A stretch of 64,000 nucleotides of DNA, taken from positions 1 to 64,000 of the forward strand of contig JANJTP010000032.1 in NCBI GenBank assembly GCA_024711025.1, written 5' to 3'. Position numbers and translations under genes: made by a program. Shown here piece by piece: positions 17,366 through 25,183 of this stretch. The notes beneath the pieces were generated by a model. The model had not been told where the DNA came from, searched no databases, and worked only from the letters and a program-made list of their open reading frames with translations. This DNA comes from Solirubrobacteraceae bacterium (GTDB lineage Bacteria > Actinomycetota > Thermoleophilia > Solirubrobacterales > Solirubrobacteraceae). Within the stretch, counting starts at the first letter, position 1. The number at the start of each line of letters is the position of its first letter.

Positions 17366-18607
17366 ATGCGGATCCTGATCATCGGCGCCGGTGGCGTCGG
17401 TGCCGCGACGGCCGCGATCGCCCGCCGTCGGGGCTTCTTCGAGCGGCTCGTGCTGGCCGACGTGGACCGTGAGCGCGCGGCCCGCGTCGTCGCCCGGCTC
17501 GGCGACGAGCGCTACGTCGCGGCCGGACTCGACGCGTCGAGCGGCGCGGACATCATCCGGCTCGCACGCGCCGAGCGCGCCGACGTCATCCTCAACGCCT
17601 GCGACCCCCGGCTCAACCCGCCGATCTTCGAGGCGGCGTTCGACGCCGGCGTGACGTACCTCGACATGGCGATGACGCTCTCGAGCCCGCACCCCCAGCG
17701 CCCGTACGAGCTGCCCGGCGAGAAGCTCGGCGACGCGCAGCTGGCCCGGAGCGCGGAGTGGGAGGAGCGCGGCCTGCTGGCACTCGTCGGGATCGGCGTC
17801 GAGCCGGGCTTCTCCGACGTCGCCGCACGCTACGCGGCCGACCACCTGTTCGACGAGATCGACGAGATCGGCGTGCGCGACGGAGCCGATCTCGCGATCG
17901 AGGGCTACGCCTTCGCCCCGACGTTCTCGATCTGGACGACGATCGAGGAGTGCCTGAACCCACCGGTGATCTGGGAGCGCGACCGCGGCTGGTACACGAC
18001 GGCCCCGTTCTCCGAGCCCGAGGTCTTCGACTTCCCCGAGGGGATCGGCCCGGTCGAGTGCGTGAACGTCGAGCACGAGGAAGTGATGCTGATCCCGCGC
18101 TGGGTCGACTGCCGGCGCTGCACGTTCAAGTACGGGCTCGGCGACGAGTTCATCGAGGTGCTCAAGACGCTGCGCAAGCTGGGCCTCGACTCCACCACGC
18201 CGATCGACGTCCGCGGCCGACTCGTCGCACCGCGCGACGTCGTCGCCGCGGCGCTGCCGAACCCGGCCGAGCTCGGCGAGCGGATGAGCGGCCGGACCTG
18301 TGCGGGAACGCTGGTGACGGGGACCGGCAAGGACGGCCGCCCGAAGGCGACGTACGTGTACCACGTCGCCGACAACGCCGAGACGATGGCGCGCGACGGC
18401 AGCCAGGCCGTCGTCTGGCAGACGGCCGTGAACCCGGTGATCGCGCTCGAGCTGCTCGCCGAGGGCGTCTGGTCGGGAACCGGCGTGCTCGGGCCGGAGG
18501 CATTCGACGCCGCCCCGTTCCTCGACCTCCTGCGCGAGCACGGAACCCCGCACGGGGTCAGCGAGCGCGACCCGGGCCACCCCCAGCGCGAGCTCGAGGG
18601 AGCATGA
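17366..18607 (+). CDS. saccharopine dehydrogenase family oxidoreductase (LYS9-like)
   Basis: 413 residues. N-terminal Rossmann fold with IIGAGGVGAATAAIARRRGF and an acidic residue after strand 2 (LADVDRERA), consistent with NAD(H) preference. The central domain has GIGVEPGFSDVAARYAADHL and a long substrate domain including LNPPVIWERDRGWYTTAPFS. The family covers saccharopine, lysine-6- and carboxy(nor)spermidine dehydrogenases; I cannot assign the substrate. The ATG overlap (18604-18607) couples it to the SAM hydrolase gene, and that to birA. Promoter and start agree. Confidence 0.85.
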   Translation: MRILIIGAGGVGAATAAIARRRGFFERLVLADVDRERAARVVARLGDERYVAAGLDASSGADIIRLARAERADVILNACDPRLNPPIFEAAFDAGVTYLDMAMTLSSPHPQRPYELPGEKLGDAQLARSAEWEERGLLALVGIGVEPGFSDVAARYAADHLFDEIDEIGVRDGADLAIEGYAFAPTFSIWTTIEECLNPPVIWERDRGWYTTAPFSEPEVFDFPEGIGPVECVNVEHEEVMLIPRWVDCRRCTFKYGLGDEFIEVLKTLRKLGLDSTTPIDVRGRLVAPRDVVAAALPNPAELGERMSGRTCAGTLVTGTGKDGRPKATYVYHVADNAETMARDGSQAVVWQTAVNPVIALELLAEGVWSGTGVLGPEAFDAAPFLDLLREHGTPHGVSERDPGHPQRELEGA

Positions 18608-19404
18608 CCCGCCCGATCACGTTCCTGTCCGACTACGGCTCCGAGGACGACTTCGTCGGCGTCTGCCACGCCGTGATGGCGCGGATCGCGCCGGCGTCGC
18701 GGATCGTCGACCTCAGCCACGGAATCGCACGCCAGGACGTGCGCGGCGGCGCGATCGTGCTGCGCCGCGCACTGCCGTACTGCGCCCCGGGAGTGCACGT
18801 CGCGGTCGTCGACCCCGACGTGGGCGGCGAGCGTCGGGCGATCGCGCTGCGCACCGCGGACGAGGATCGTGTGCTCGTCGGCCCCGACAACGGGCTGCTG
18901 TCGCTCGCGGCCCGGCGCTTCGGCGGAGCGATCGAGGCGGTCGACATCGGCCGCTCGCCGCACCGCCTCGAGCCGGTCTCGGCGACCTTCCACGGCCGTG
19001 ACATCTTCACCCCGGTCGCCGCGGCGCTCGCCGCCGGCGCGCACCTGCGCGACGCCGGCGAGCCGATCGACCCCGACGAGATCGTCGAGCTGGACATGCC
19101 GCTCGCGCGCGCCGAGGCCGACGAGATCGTCGCGCATGCCGTCGCGATCGACCGCTTCGGCAACGTCGTGCTCGACGTCGAGCACGACGAGATCGCGGCG
19201 TTCGGCCTACGGCTCGGCCATCCGGTTTCGGTGAGCGGCATCGCGAGCTTCTACGCGACGACGTTCACCGACGCACCCCCCGGCGACCTGCTGCTCTACG
19301 AGGATGCCTACCGGACGCTCGCGCTGGCCGTCAACCGCGGCTCGGCGGCCGATCGGCTGGGGGTCGCCGTCGGCGACGAGGTCAGGATCCGGCCGGGCGC
19401 GTGA
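18604..19404 (+). CDS. SAM hydrolase (SAM hydroxide adenosyltransferase, DUF62)
   Basis: 266 residues. Family members (DUF62, related to fluorinase and chlorinase) split S-adenosylmethionine into adenosine and methionine with water/hydroxide as nucleophile. Visible: ITFLSDYGSEDDFVGVC, then VDPDVGGERRAIAL with the Asp/Arg pair, and TFHGRDIFTPVAA with the His. These make up the D-R-H triad that distinguishes the hydrolase from the halogenases. C-terminal RFGNVVLDV and NRGSAADRLGV also fit. It overlaps both neighbours by 4 nt (ATGA in, GTGA out), so the three genes are one translational unit. The physiological purpose of these enzymes is not settled. Confidence 0.92.
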   Translation: MTRPITFLSDYGSEDDFVGVCHAVMARIAPASRIVDLSHGIARQDVRGGAIVLRRALPYCAPGVHVAVVDPDVGGERRAIALRTADEDRVLVGPDNGLLSLAARRFGGAIEAVDIGRSPHRLEPVSATFHGRDIFTPVAAALAAGAHLRDAGEPIDPDEIVELDMPLARAEADEIVAHAVAIDRFGNVVLDVEHDEIAAFGLRLGHPVSVSGIASFYATTFTDAPPGDLLLYEDAYRTLALAVNRGSAADRLGVAVGDEVRIRPGA

Positions 19405-20114
19405 GCCTCGGGCTGCCCCACCTGCACCTGCGGTCGACCGGGTCGACGAACGACCGCCTGCGCGACCTCGCGCAGGCGGGGGCGCCGCACGGCACGCTGG
19501 TGACGACCGGCGAGCAGACCGCCGGGCGCGGGCGCCAGGGCCGCACATGGAGCGCGCCGGCCAGCCAGGCGCTGCTGATGTCCGTGCTCCTGCGCGATCC
19601 GCCCGGGCTGCTGCCGCTGCGAGCGGCCGTCGCCGTCGCCGCGACGCTCGGCCCGCAGGCGTCGATCAAGTGGCCGAACGACGTGCTGTGGCCATCGCGG
19701 GCCGACGAGCCGCCGGGCAAGGTCGCCGGCATCCTGGTCGAGGGGCGCCCGCGGGAGAGCTGGGCGATCGTCGGCATCGGCGTGAACGTCGCGCTCGACC
19801 CCGCGGCGCTGCCGAGCGACGCACGCCGGGGAGCGTCGAGCCTCGGCCTGCAGCCGGCCGCCGTGGACGACCTGCGCGAGCGCGTCCTGCGCGAGCTCGA
19901 GCGCTCGCTGGCGCTGAGCGACTCGGGCACGCTCGAAGCGTGGCGCAGGCGCGACGCGCTGATCGGGCGCGAGATCTCGTGGAGCGGCGGCACCGGCACC
20001 GCGGCCGGCGTCGACTACCGGGGCTGCCTGATCGTCGTGCGGCCCGACGGCGCCCGCACGATCCTCGACGCCGCCGAGGTCCACCTCGGCGGACCGACGC
20101 GCCCGACGGCGTGA
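19401..20114 (+). CDS. birA: biotin-protein ligase (BirA, group I, no DNA-binding domain)
   Basis: 237 residues from GTG. Activates biotin with ATP and transfers it to carrier-protein lysines of carboxylases. Motifs: RSTGSTNDRLRDLA, TAGRGRQGRTWSAP (biotinyl-AMP loop), SIKWPNDVLW and GKVAGILVEGR, then VGIGVNV. There is no N-terminal winged helix, so it is a plain ligase rather than a biotin repressor. Coupled to the SAM hydrolase by GTGA. Its end faces the minus-strand helicase, with a gene remnant between. Confidence 0.93.
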   Translation: MSLGLPHLHLRSTGSTNDRLRDLAQAGAPHGTLVTTGEQTAGRGRQGRTWSAPASQALLMSVLLRDPPGLLPLRAAVAVAATLGPQASIKWPNDVLWPSRADEPPGKVAGILVEGRPRESWAIVGIGVNVALDPAALPSDARRGASSLGLQPAAVDDLRERVLRELERSLALSDSGTLEAWRRRDALIGREISWSGGTGTAAGVDYRGCLIVVRPDGARTILDAAEVHLGGPTRPTA

Positions 20115-20133
20115 ACGCCGGACGGCGCCCGGC

Positions 20134-20220
20134 TAAGTCGACGCCGATCTCGAGCAGCGTCTGGAGGTAGCGCAGCTGCAGTGCCGCGGGCTCACGCGAG
20201 ATGATCGCCGCGCGGCGCGC
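20134..20220 (-). pseudogene. remnant of a stomatin/prohibitin-like (SPFH) C-terminus
   Basis: In the gap between birA and the helicase, the minus strand encodes AAIISREPAALQLRYLQ followed by TLLEIGVD. This closely resembles the end of bacterial slipin/SPFH proteins, where the segment is followed by an N-T-I-F-P-L-P tail. Here the match starts after a low-complexity stretch and ends abruptly at VDLAGRRP, which reads into the birA end, so only about 28 codons survive. No start codon or SPFH domain is present. It looks like the 3' scar of a deleted or displaced gene. The resemblance is recalled, not searched. Confidence 0.55.
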
Positions 20221-20249
20221 GGCGTCCCCCGCGGCGCCGGGCGCCGGCG

Positions 20250-22997
20250 CTAGGCGGCCTCGGGCTCGCCGAGCGGATCGGCGGGGGCGCCGCCCGCGGC
20301 ACGACGTCGGCGCCGACGGGCGGGGCGGGCCTTGCCTGAGCTCGCGCCATCCTCCGACGGCGCGCCGTCGCGAGCGCCGTCGGACTCCGCGGCGCCAGGC
20401 TCGCCGGAGGCGGCCGCAGCGCTCGAGGAGCCGCCGCCGTCGCCGCCGGCCGCGTCGGGGCCGGCTTCGAGCAGGCCGGCCGGCGCGCGACGGACGATCT
20501 CGGCCCCGACGAGCGCCTCGTCCGCGGCCTCACCGGTCCGCTTGCGCCGCCGGCGCCTACCGCGCCCCTTGCCCTTCGGGAAGTTGCGAAGCAGCTCGCG
20601 CGACAGCGCGCCCGGCTTGCGCGAGAGCCTCGTGCGCGCGCCGCGCAGGACCTCCTCCGCCTCGGGCGTGTGCGCCACGGCTGCTGCCAGCAGCGCCGCC
20701 TGCAGCCGGCGGTCCTGCGTGCGGGCGCTCTGCACGAGCCGTCTCGCGTTGCGCGCGTGCGCGGCTCCGGCCGAGTTGACGAGCAGCCCGAGCAGCCGCT
20801 TGGTCTCCGGCCAGCGCTGCACGGCGTACTCCTCGTGGACCTCGCGCGTGCACTCGGCGAGTCGCCAGATCCAGGCGTTCGCCTGGTCGCGACGACCGAT
20901 GCGCTTCTCGGCGAGCGCCTGGAAGAGGACCTTTGCCCCCTCGCGGCGCTCGTCGCGCGCCCACGTCCCGACAAGGTCGGCGGCGAGGTCGAACGCCTCC
21001 GGATCCTTGAGCGCGGCGATCTCCTGCAGCGCCCGGACGCGCAGCTGCGAGCTCTTGTTGCGCTCGACCGCCGTCAGCAGGAAGCGTCGCTTCAGCTCAC
21101 CCGAGCGGTCGAAGTGCAGCATCGCCCGGGCGCGCCGCCAACCGCTCGGCTGCACGCGCGCGGCGGCGAGCGCAGCCCACATGTGCTGCTCTCCCCAGTC
21201 CAGGTGCTCGACCGCGATCCGCCAGAGCTCGCGCTCGAAGATCTCGTGCCGGCGCTCCTCGTTCGCGGCGACCGGGATCACGCGCCGCTCGACGCGCACC
21301 CGGCGGCCGCGGCCACGGCGGACCGGGCCGACGACGATCGCGCCGCCGCGGTAGACGTCGCGGTCGAGCAGCGAGTGCAGCGTGACCACCGGGTCGTCGT
21401 GCTTGGTGGCCGGATGCACGAAGTCGACGACGACGCCCGCCTCCTTGCCCGGGTGGCGGCGCGTGACGCGCCCGACGCGCTGCTGGTAGATGCGCTTGGA
21501 CGCCGTCGGCGCGAGGTGCATGCAGATGGTCGCGCGGGGCGAGTTCCACCCCTCGGCGAGGAGCTGCGCGTTGACGAGCACGTCGATGTCGCCGCGCTCG
21601 TAGCGGGCGAGGATCGCCGCGAGCTCGCGCTTGGGCGTCTCCCCGGAGACGCCCTCGGCCTTGATCCCGACCTCGCGAAAGGCCTCCGCGACGTTGTAGG
21701 CGTGCCGCACGCCGGCGGCGTAGACGACGCCCGGGACCCCGTTGAAGCGCGTGCGATACAGGTCCGCGATCGCGAAGTTGAACGGCGTCTGGTCCAGCAG
21801 CTCGGCCAGCATCTCCTGATCGAACTCGACATCCACCTCACCGCGGCGCAGCGGCACCTTCGCGATCGTCCGCACGCCCGGCCCGGGTGGGATCCGGATG
21901 CAGCGCAGCGGCGCGATCACGCCGCGGCGGGCCGCCTGCGCGAGGTCGAAGCGCGAGGTCTGCGTGGGGAAGAGGTCCGTGACATGCCGGGCGATCAGCG
22001 CGCCGGTCGCCGTCATGCCGATGAAGATCGGCCCGGTCCAGGCGCGGATCGCGGCGCTGGTCTTCTCGCCGAGCGCGGTGTGCGCCTCGTCGCAGATGAC
22101 GATCGTGTAGGCACTGGAGATCTCGCCCGCGTTGCGAACGAACCATTGGTAGGTCTCGACCGTCACGGGGCCGTCGCCGTGGCCCTTGTCCTCGCCCAGC
22201 AGCGCCGCCGAGACGCGGTCCGCGTAGCCGCGGGTGCGCAGCTCCTCGTTGAACTGGTCGACGAGGTTGCGACGGTGCGTCAGGATCAACACGCCGCCCG
22301 TGCGCGAGGCCTCGACGAAGCCCATGGCGGCAACGGTCTTCCCGGCGCCCGTCGCGTGCTCGAACCAGAAGCGCTTGTCGGCATTCGGGTCTTCGGCCGC
22401 CGCCTGGTCGACGTCCTCGTCGGTCTCGTCGGGTGCCTCCCAGGAGGCCTCGTCCTCGCCGGAGTCGCCGCGCTGGACCTCTTCCTCGTCCTCGTCCTCC
22501 GCGTGCTCGGCGTCGAGCGCCGCCAGTGCGGCGGCAACCTCGGCGTCGTCCTCGGCGTCGTCGTGCGCCTCGTGCTCCTCGTCGACGGCCAGCACCGGTG
22601 CGGCCGTCGCGACGCTGCCGTTTCCGGCGGCGGCGCCGTTGGCCGAGCGCATCCGGTCGGCCAGCAGCGCCGTCAGCGTGCCGGACAGCGCGTCGACCTG
22701 GTGCGGGTTGAGCGTCGTCCCGTCGGCGAGCCTCGGCTCCTGCTCGCTGAGGATCCGCTCCAGCCCGAGCATCAGCGACCAGTCGCGACGCCACCGCGTG
22801 GAGGGGACCGCGTGGCCCGCTTCGAGCTCGGAGAGCGCGTCGTCGAGCGCCATCCGGCGCGGTGTCCCGACGGCGAGCACGTCGGCCGCGCTCTCGCCGT
22901 CGTGCATGAACGCCTCACGCGCGAACGATGCCGCGCGGGCGATGTCGGCAGGAGCCGGAACGGATGCGGCCTCGACGGCCGTCGGATCGTCAGCCAT
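20250..22997 (-). CDS. large SF2 DEAH helicase with acidic linker and basic tail
   Basis: 915 residues from ATG 22997; an in-frame ATG at 23141 would add 48 unlikely residues. Order: an N-terminal region, a Q-like motif TTLNPHQVDAL (about 95-103), a roughly 75-residue linker dominated by Asp/Glu (about 136-208), Walker A HATGAGKT (214-221), THRRNLVDQF (motif Ia), CDEAHTAL (motif II, 302-309), GMTATG (motif III), then the second RecA lobe with NAQLLAEGWNSPRATI and QQRVGRVTRR (motif VI). After residue about 600 comes a helical domain of unknown role. The end is very basic (GKGRGRRRRRKRTG, then RRRRRR). ATP-driven DNA or RNA remodelling is expected; the target is unknown. It resembles type III restriction-like helicases only in the core. 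Confidence 0.88.
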   Translation of the reverse strand: MADDPTAVEAASVPAPADIARAASFAREAFMHDGESAADVLAVGTPRRMALDDALSELEAGHAVPSTRWRRDWSLMLGLERILSEQEPRLADGTTLNPHQVDALSGTLTALLADRMRSANGAAAGNGSVATAAPVLAVDEEHEAHDDAEDDAEVAAALAALDAEHAEDEDEEEVQRGDSGEDEASWEAPDETDEDVDQAAAEDPNADKRFWFEHATGAGKTVAAMGFVEASRTGGVLILTHRRNLVDQFNEELRTRGYADRVSAALLGEDKGHGDGPVTVETYQWFVRNAGEISSAYTIVICDEAHTALGEKTSAAIRAWTGPIFIGMTATGALIARHVTDLFPTQTSRFDLAQAARRGVIAPLRCIRIPPGPGVRTIAKVPLRRGEVDVEFDQEMLAELLDQTPFNFAIADLYRTRFNGVPGVVYAAGVRHAYNVAEAFREVGIKAEGVSGETPKRELAAILARYERGDIDVLVNAQLLAEGWNSPRATICMHLAPTASKRIYQQRVGRVTRRHPGKEAGVVVDFVHPATKHDDPVVTLHSLLDRDVYRGGAIVVGPVRRGRGRRVRVERRVIPVAANEERRHEIFERELWRIAVEHLDWGEQHMWAALAAARVQPSGWRRARAMLHFDRSGELKRRFLLTAVERNKSSQLRVRALQEIAALKDPEAFDLAADLVGTWARDERREGAKVLFQALAEKRIGRRDQANAWIWRLAECTREVHEEYAVQRWPETKRLLGLLVNSAGAAHARNARRLVQSARTQDRRLQAALLAAAVAHTPEAEEVLRGARTRLSRKPGALSRELLRNFPKGKGRGRRRRRKRTGEAADEALVGAEIVRRAPAGLLEAGPDAAGGDGGGSSSAAAASGEPGAAESDGARDGAPSEDGASSGKARPARRRRRRAAGGAPADPLGEPEAA

Positions 22998-23161
22998 ATT
23001 GGCCAGGGCGTTCGAAAGGCGGGACGGAGCGCGAAAACCGGCAGGCGCCTCGACCCGGGCGGCACGGCATCCGCCGGGCCTGACGCGGGAGATTCCTCCC
23101 TGCTGGGCGTGCCCCGCGTCGTAGCGAAGAGGATACCGCACCGCTGTGCGATGCTCATTCG

Positions 23162-23752
23162 ATGCGCACAGCGCTGCTCTTCGCCGCCGTCATCGCCGTC
23201 GGCGCCGCGATCGGGATCGGCCTCAAGCAGGCTTCATCCGAGAGCGACTCGGCGATTCCCGCGCCCCGGAAGACCTCCGCGGACGAGATGCGCCGCCGGC
23301 TCGCCGGCTCGCCGGCGCCGCTCGCCGCGCTGCACGCCCAGGCCGGCGAGCTGCTGCCGGGCAGCCGCGGCGCCTTGCGCGCGCGCCTGCGTGCGCTGCG
23401 CGGGCACCCGGCGGTCGTGAACGTCTGGGCCTCGTGGTGCGGGCCGTGCCGCCAGGAGACCCCCGTGTTGCAGGAGGTGTCGCTCGATCGCGGGCGCGAG
23501 GTCGCGTTCATCGGCGTGAACCTGCGCGACGACGCGGGCGCTGCCCGCCGCTTCCTGCGCAGGGCCCCCGTCAGCTACCCGAGCTACGAGGACCCCGACG
23601 GGCGGATCTACAACGACTACGGCCTGGCCGGCGCGCCGGCGACGATCTTCTACGACGCCCGCGGGCGCAAGGCGTACACGCACCAGGGGCCCTACCTGTC
23701 GACCGCGGACCTCGAGCGCGACATCGCGCGCTACGCCGGCGGCGCCGGATGA
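23162..23752 (+). CDS. TlpA/ResA-type membrane-anchored thioredoxin
   Basis: 196 residues. N-terminal signal anchor (MRTALLFAAVIAVGAAIGIG), then a thioredoxin fold with WASWCGPCRQETPVL (CGPC active site), IGVNLRDDAGAARRFL and the cis-Pro region GLAGAPATIFYD. Such proteins reduce disulphides outside the membrane, often in apocytochrome c, which would suit the ccm genes about 10 kb upstream, although the two are not adjacent. The GC-rich 164-nt gap to the divergent helicase contains TATCCT on the minus strand (23130-23135), a possible -10 for the helicase. The GNAT gene begins 4 nt before this stop codon ends. Confidence 0.9.
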   Translation: MRTALLFAAVIAVGAAIGIGLKQASSESDSAIPAPRKTSADEMRRRLAGSPAPLAALHAQAGELLPGSRGALRARLRALRGHPAVVNVWASWCGPCRQETPVLQEVSLDRGREVAFIGVNLRDDAGAARRFLRRAPVSYPSYEDPDGRIYNDYGLAGAPATIFYDARGRKAYTHQGPYLSTADLERDIARYAGGAG

Positions 23753-24186
23753 GCGTCGCCGTGCGCCGCGCCGCGAGCCCGCGGGAGCTCGCCGCCGCGC
23801 TCGACCTGCGCGTCGAGGTCTTCTGCGACGAGCAGGGCGTCGCGGTCGAGGAGGAGGTCGACGGCCGCGACGGCGATGCGGTCCAGCTCGTCGCGCTCGA
23901 CGGCGGCGAGCGGGTCGTCGGGACCTGCCGGCTGTTCGACGAGGGGGCGACGATGACCCTCGGCCGAATGGCGGTCGCGACCGGCGCGCGACGGCGCGGG
24001 GTCGCCTCGCTGCTGCTCGCTCGCGCCGAGGACGAGGCGCGCGCCGCCGGCGCGGAGCGGATCGCGCTCGGCGCCCAGCTGCTCGCGGTGAGCCTCTACG
24101 AGCGCTCCGGCTACGTGGTCACGGACGGCGAGCCCTACCTCGACGCCGGGATCGAGCACGTCCGAATGGAGAAGGTCGTTGGCTGA
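23749..24186 (+). CDS. GNAT family N-acetyltransferase
   Basis: 145 residues. The acetyl-CoA binding motif A is MTLGRMAVATGARRRGVASL (R-R-G-V/I-A signature), with a following helix LLARAEDEARAAGAERI and motif B-like LYERSGYVV. The N-terminus (LRVEVFCDEQGVAVEEEVDG) resembles the ElaA/YjcF-type subgroup, whose substrates are unknown. ATGA overlap with the tlpA-like gene upstream; its last 8 bases overlap the TTG start of the GalT-like gene. Confidence 0.88.
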   Translation: MSVAVRRAASPRELAAALDLRVEVFCDEQGVAVEEEVDGRDGDAVQLVALDGGERVVGTCRLFDEGATMTLGRMAVATGARRRGVASLLLARAEDEARAAGAERIALGAQLLAVSLYERSGYVVTDGEPYLDAGIEHVRMEKVVG

Positions 24187-25174
24187 GATCCGCCAGGACC
24201 CGCTCAGCGGGCGCAAGGCGATCATCGCCGACGAGCGCTCGGACCGGCCCGGGGCCGGTCTCGAGCCGCCGCCCGCGGGTCGAGAGATCGATCCGGCGGG
24301 CGACCCGTTCCTGGAGGGCCACGAGGACCGCACTCCGCCTGAGCTCGATGCGCTCAGGCCGGACGGCTCGGCCCCCGGCGAGCCGGGCTGGCTGGTGCGG
24401 GTCGTGCCGAACCTCTACCCGGCATTCGACGAGCAGGCGGCCGAGCCGCCGCGCGAGGCCCGCATCGACCTGTTCGCCGCGCGCGCGGCGCGGGGGAGAC
24501 ACGAGGTGATCGTCAACGCCCCCGGCCCGCTGGCGTCGCTCGGCGACCTGACGCAGGCGCAGCTCGAGCGTGCGATGGCGATGTGGCGCCGGCGCATCGG
24601 CCATCACGCGGAGCACGGCGCCGCGTGCGTGCACCTGTTCGTCAACGACGGGCGCGCGGCGGGCGCCTCCCTGCCGCACACCCACGCCCAGCTCGTCGCG
24701 CTGGACCAGGTTCCGCCGTACGTCGCGCGCGAGCGCGAGCGGTTCGGCGCGTATGCCACGAGCACCATGGGCGGCAACCTGCTCGGCGACCTGGTCCGCG
24801 AGGAGGTGCGCCTCGATCAGCGCGTCGTCGCGATCGACGACGAGGCGGTGCTGCTGACGCCTTACGCCTCCCCGTCGCCGTACGCACTGCTGCTGGCGCC
24901 GCGGCGCCCGGCGATGCGCTTCGAGGACGGGGGGCCGCTCTGCGCCGCGATGCTCGCGCGCGCGCTGGCGCTGCTGCGTGCGCGCTTCGGCGATCTGCCG
25001 GCGCTGAACCTCTGGTTGCGCACGGCGCCGCGAGGCGCCGACCACTACTGCTGGCGGATCGACCTCGCCCCGCGCCTCGGTCGCCCGGCCGGGCTCGAGC
25101 TCGGCACGGGGCTGGACCTCAACCCCGTCTCTCCGGAGCGTGCCGCGCGCGAGCTGCGCGCGGCCGGCGCATAG
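24179..25174 (+). CDS. GalT-like (HIT superfamily) nucleotidyltransferase lacking the zinc CxxC
   Basis: 331 residues from a TTG at 24179. Resembles galactose-1-phosphate uridylyltransferase: the active-site HxHxQ is present as SLPHTHAQLVAL (H167, H169, Q171), and VVPNLYPAF plus NDGRAAGASLPHTHA match the family. The usual zinc-binding CPFCPGNE-TPPE segment reads DPFLEGHEDRTPPE (42-55), so both cysteines are replaced (Asp42, Leu45). The histidine nucleophile is intact, so nucleotidyl transfer is still plausible, perhaps on a different sugar phosphate or with ADP instead of UDP. No galK, galE or galM lie nearby. Overlaps the GNAT gene by 8 nt. Confidence 0.8.
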   Translation: MAEIRQDPLSGRKAIIADERSDRPGAGLEPPPAGREIDPAGDPFLEGHEDRTPPELDALRPDGSAPGEPGWLVRVVPNLYPAFDEQAAEPPREARIDLFAARAARGRHEVIVNAPGPLASLGDLTQAQLERAMAMWRRRIGHHAEHGAACVHLFVNDGRAAGASLPHTHAQLVALDQVPPYVARERERFGAYATSTMGGNLLGDLVREEVRLDQRVVAIDDEAVLLTPYASPSPYALLLAPRRPAMRFEDGGPLCAAMLARALALLRARFGDLPALNLWLRTAPRGADHYCWRIDLAPRLGRPAGLELGTGLDLNPVSPERAARELRAAGA

Positions 25175-25177
25175 CCT
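25172..25177 (+). promoter_or_regulatory. -10 hexamer TAGCCT of the AEC transporter gene
   Basis: TAGCCT starts with the TAG stop of the GalT-like gene and lies 6 nt before the GTG at 25184. Confidence 0.45.
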
Positions 25178-25183
25178 GGCGGC

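Noticed and set aside
20115-20249. anything mobile between birA and the helicase
   Set aside because: No terminal repeats or transposase fragments; only the SPFH-like scar is visible.
20670-23420. 916-codon plus-strand open frame over the helicase
   Set aside because: Antisense shadow of the helicase, low-complexity (RRDRHDAL-like), no recognisable motif.
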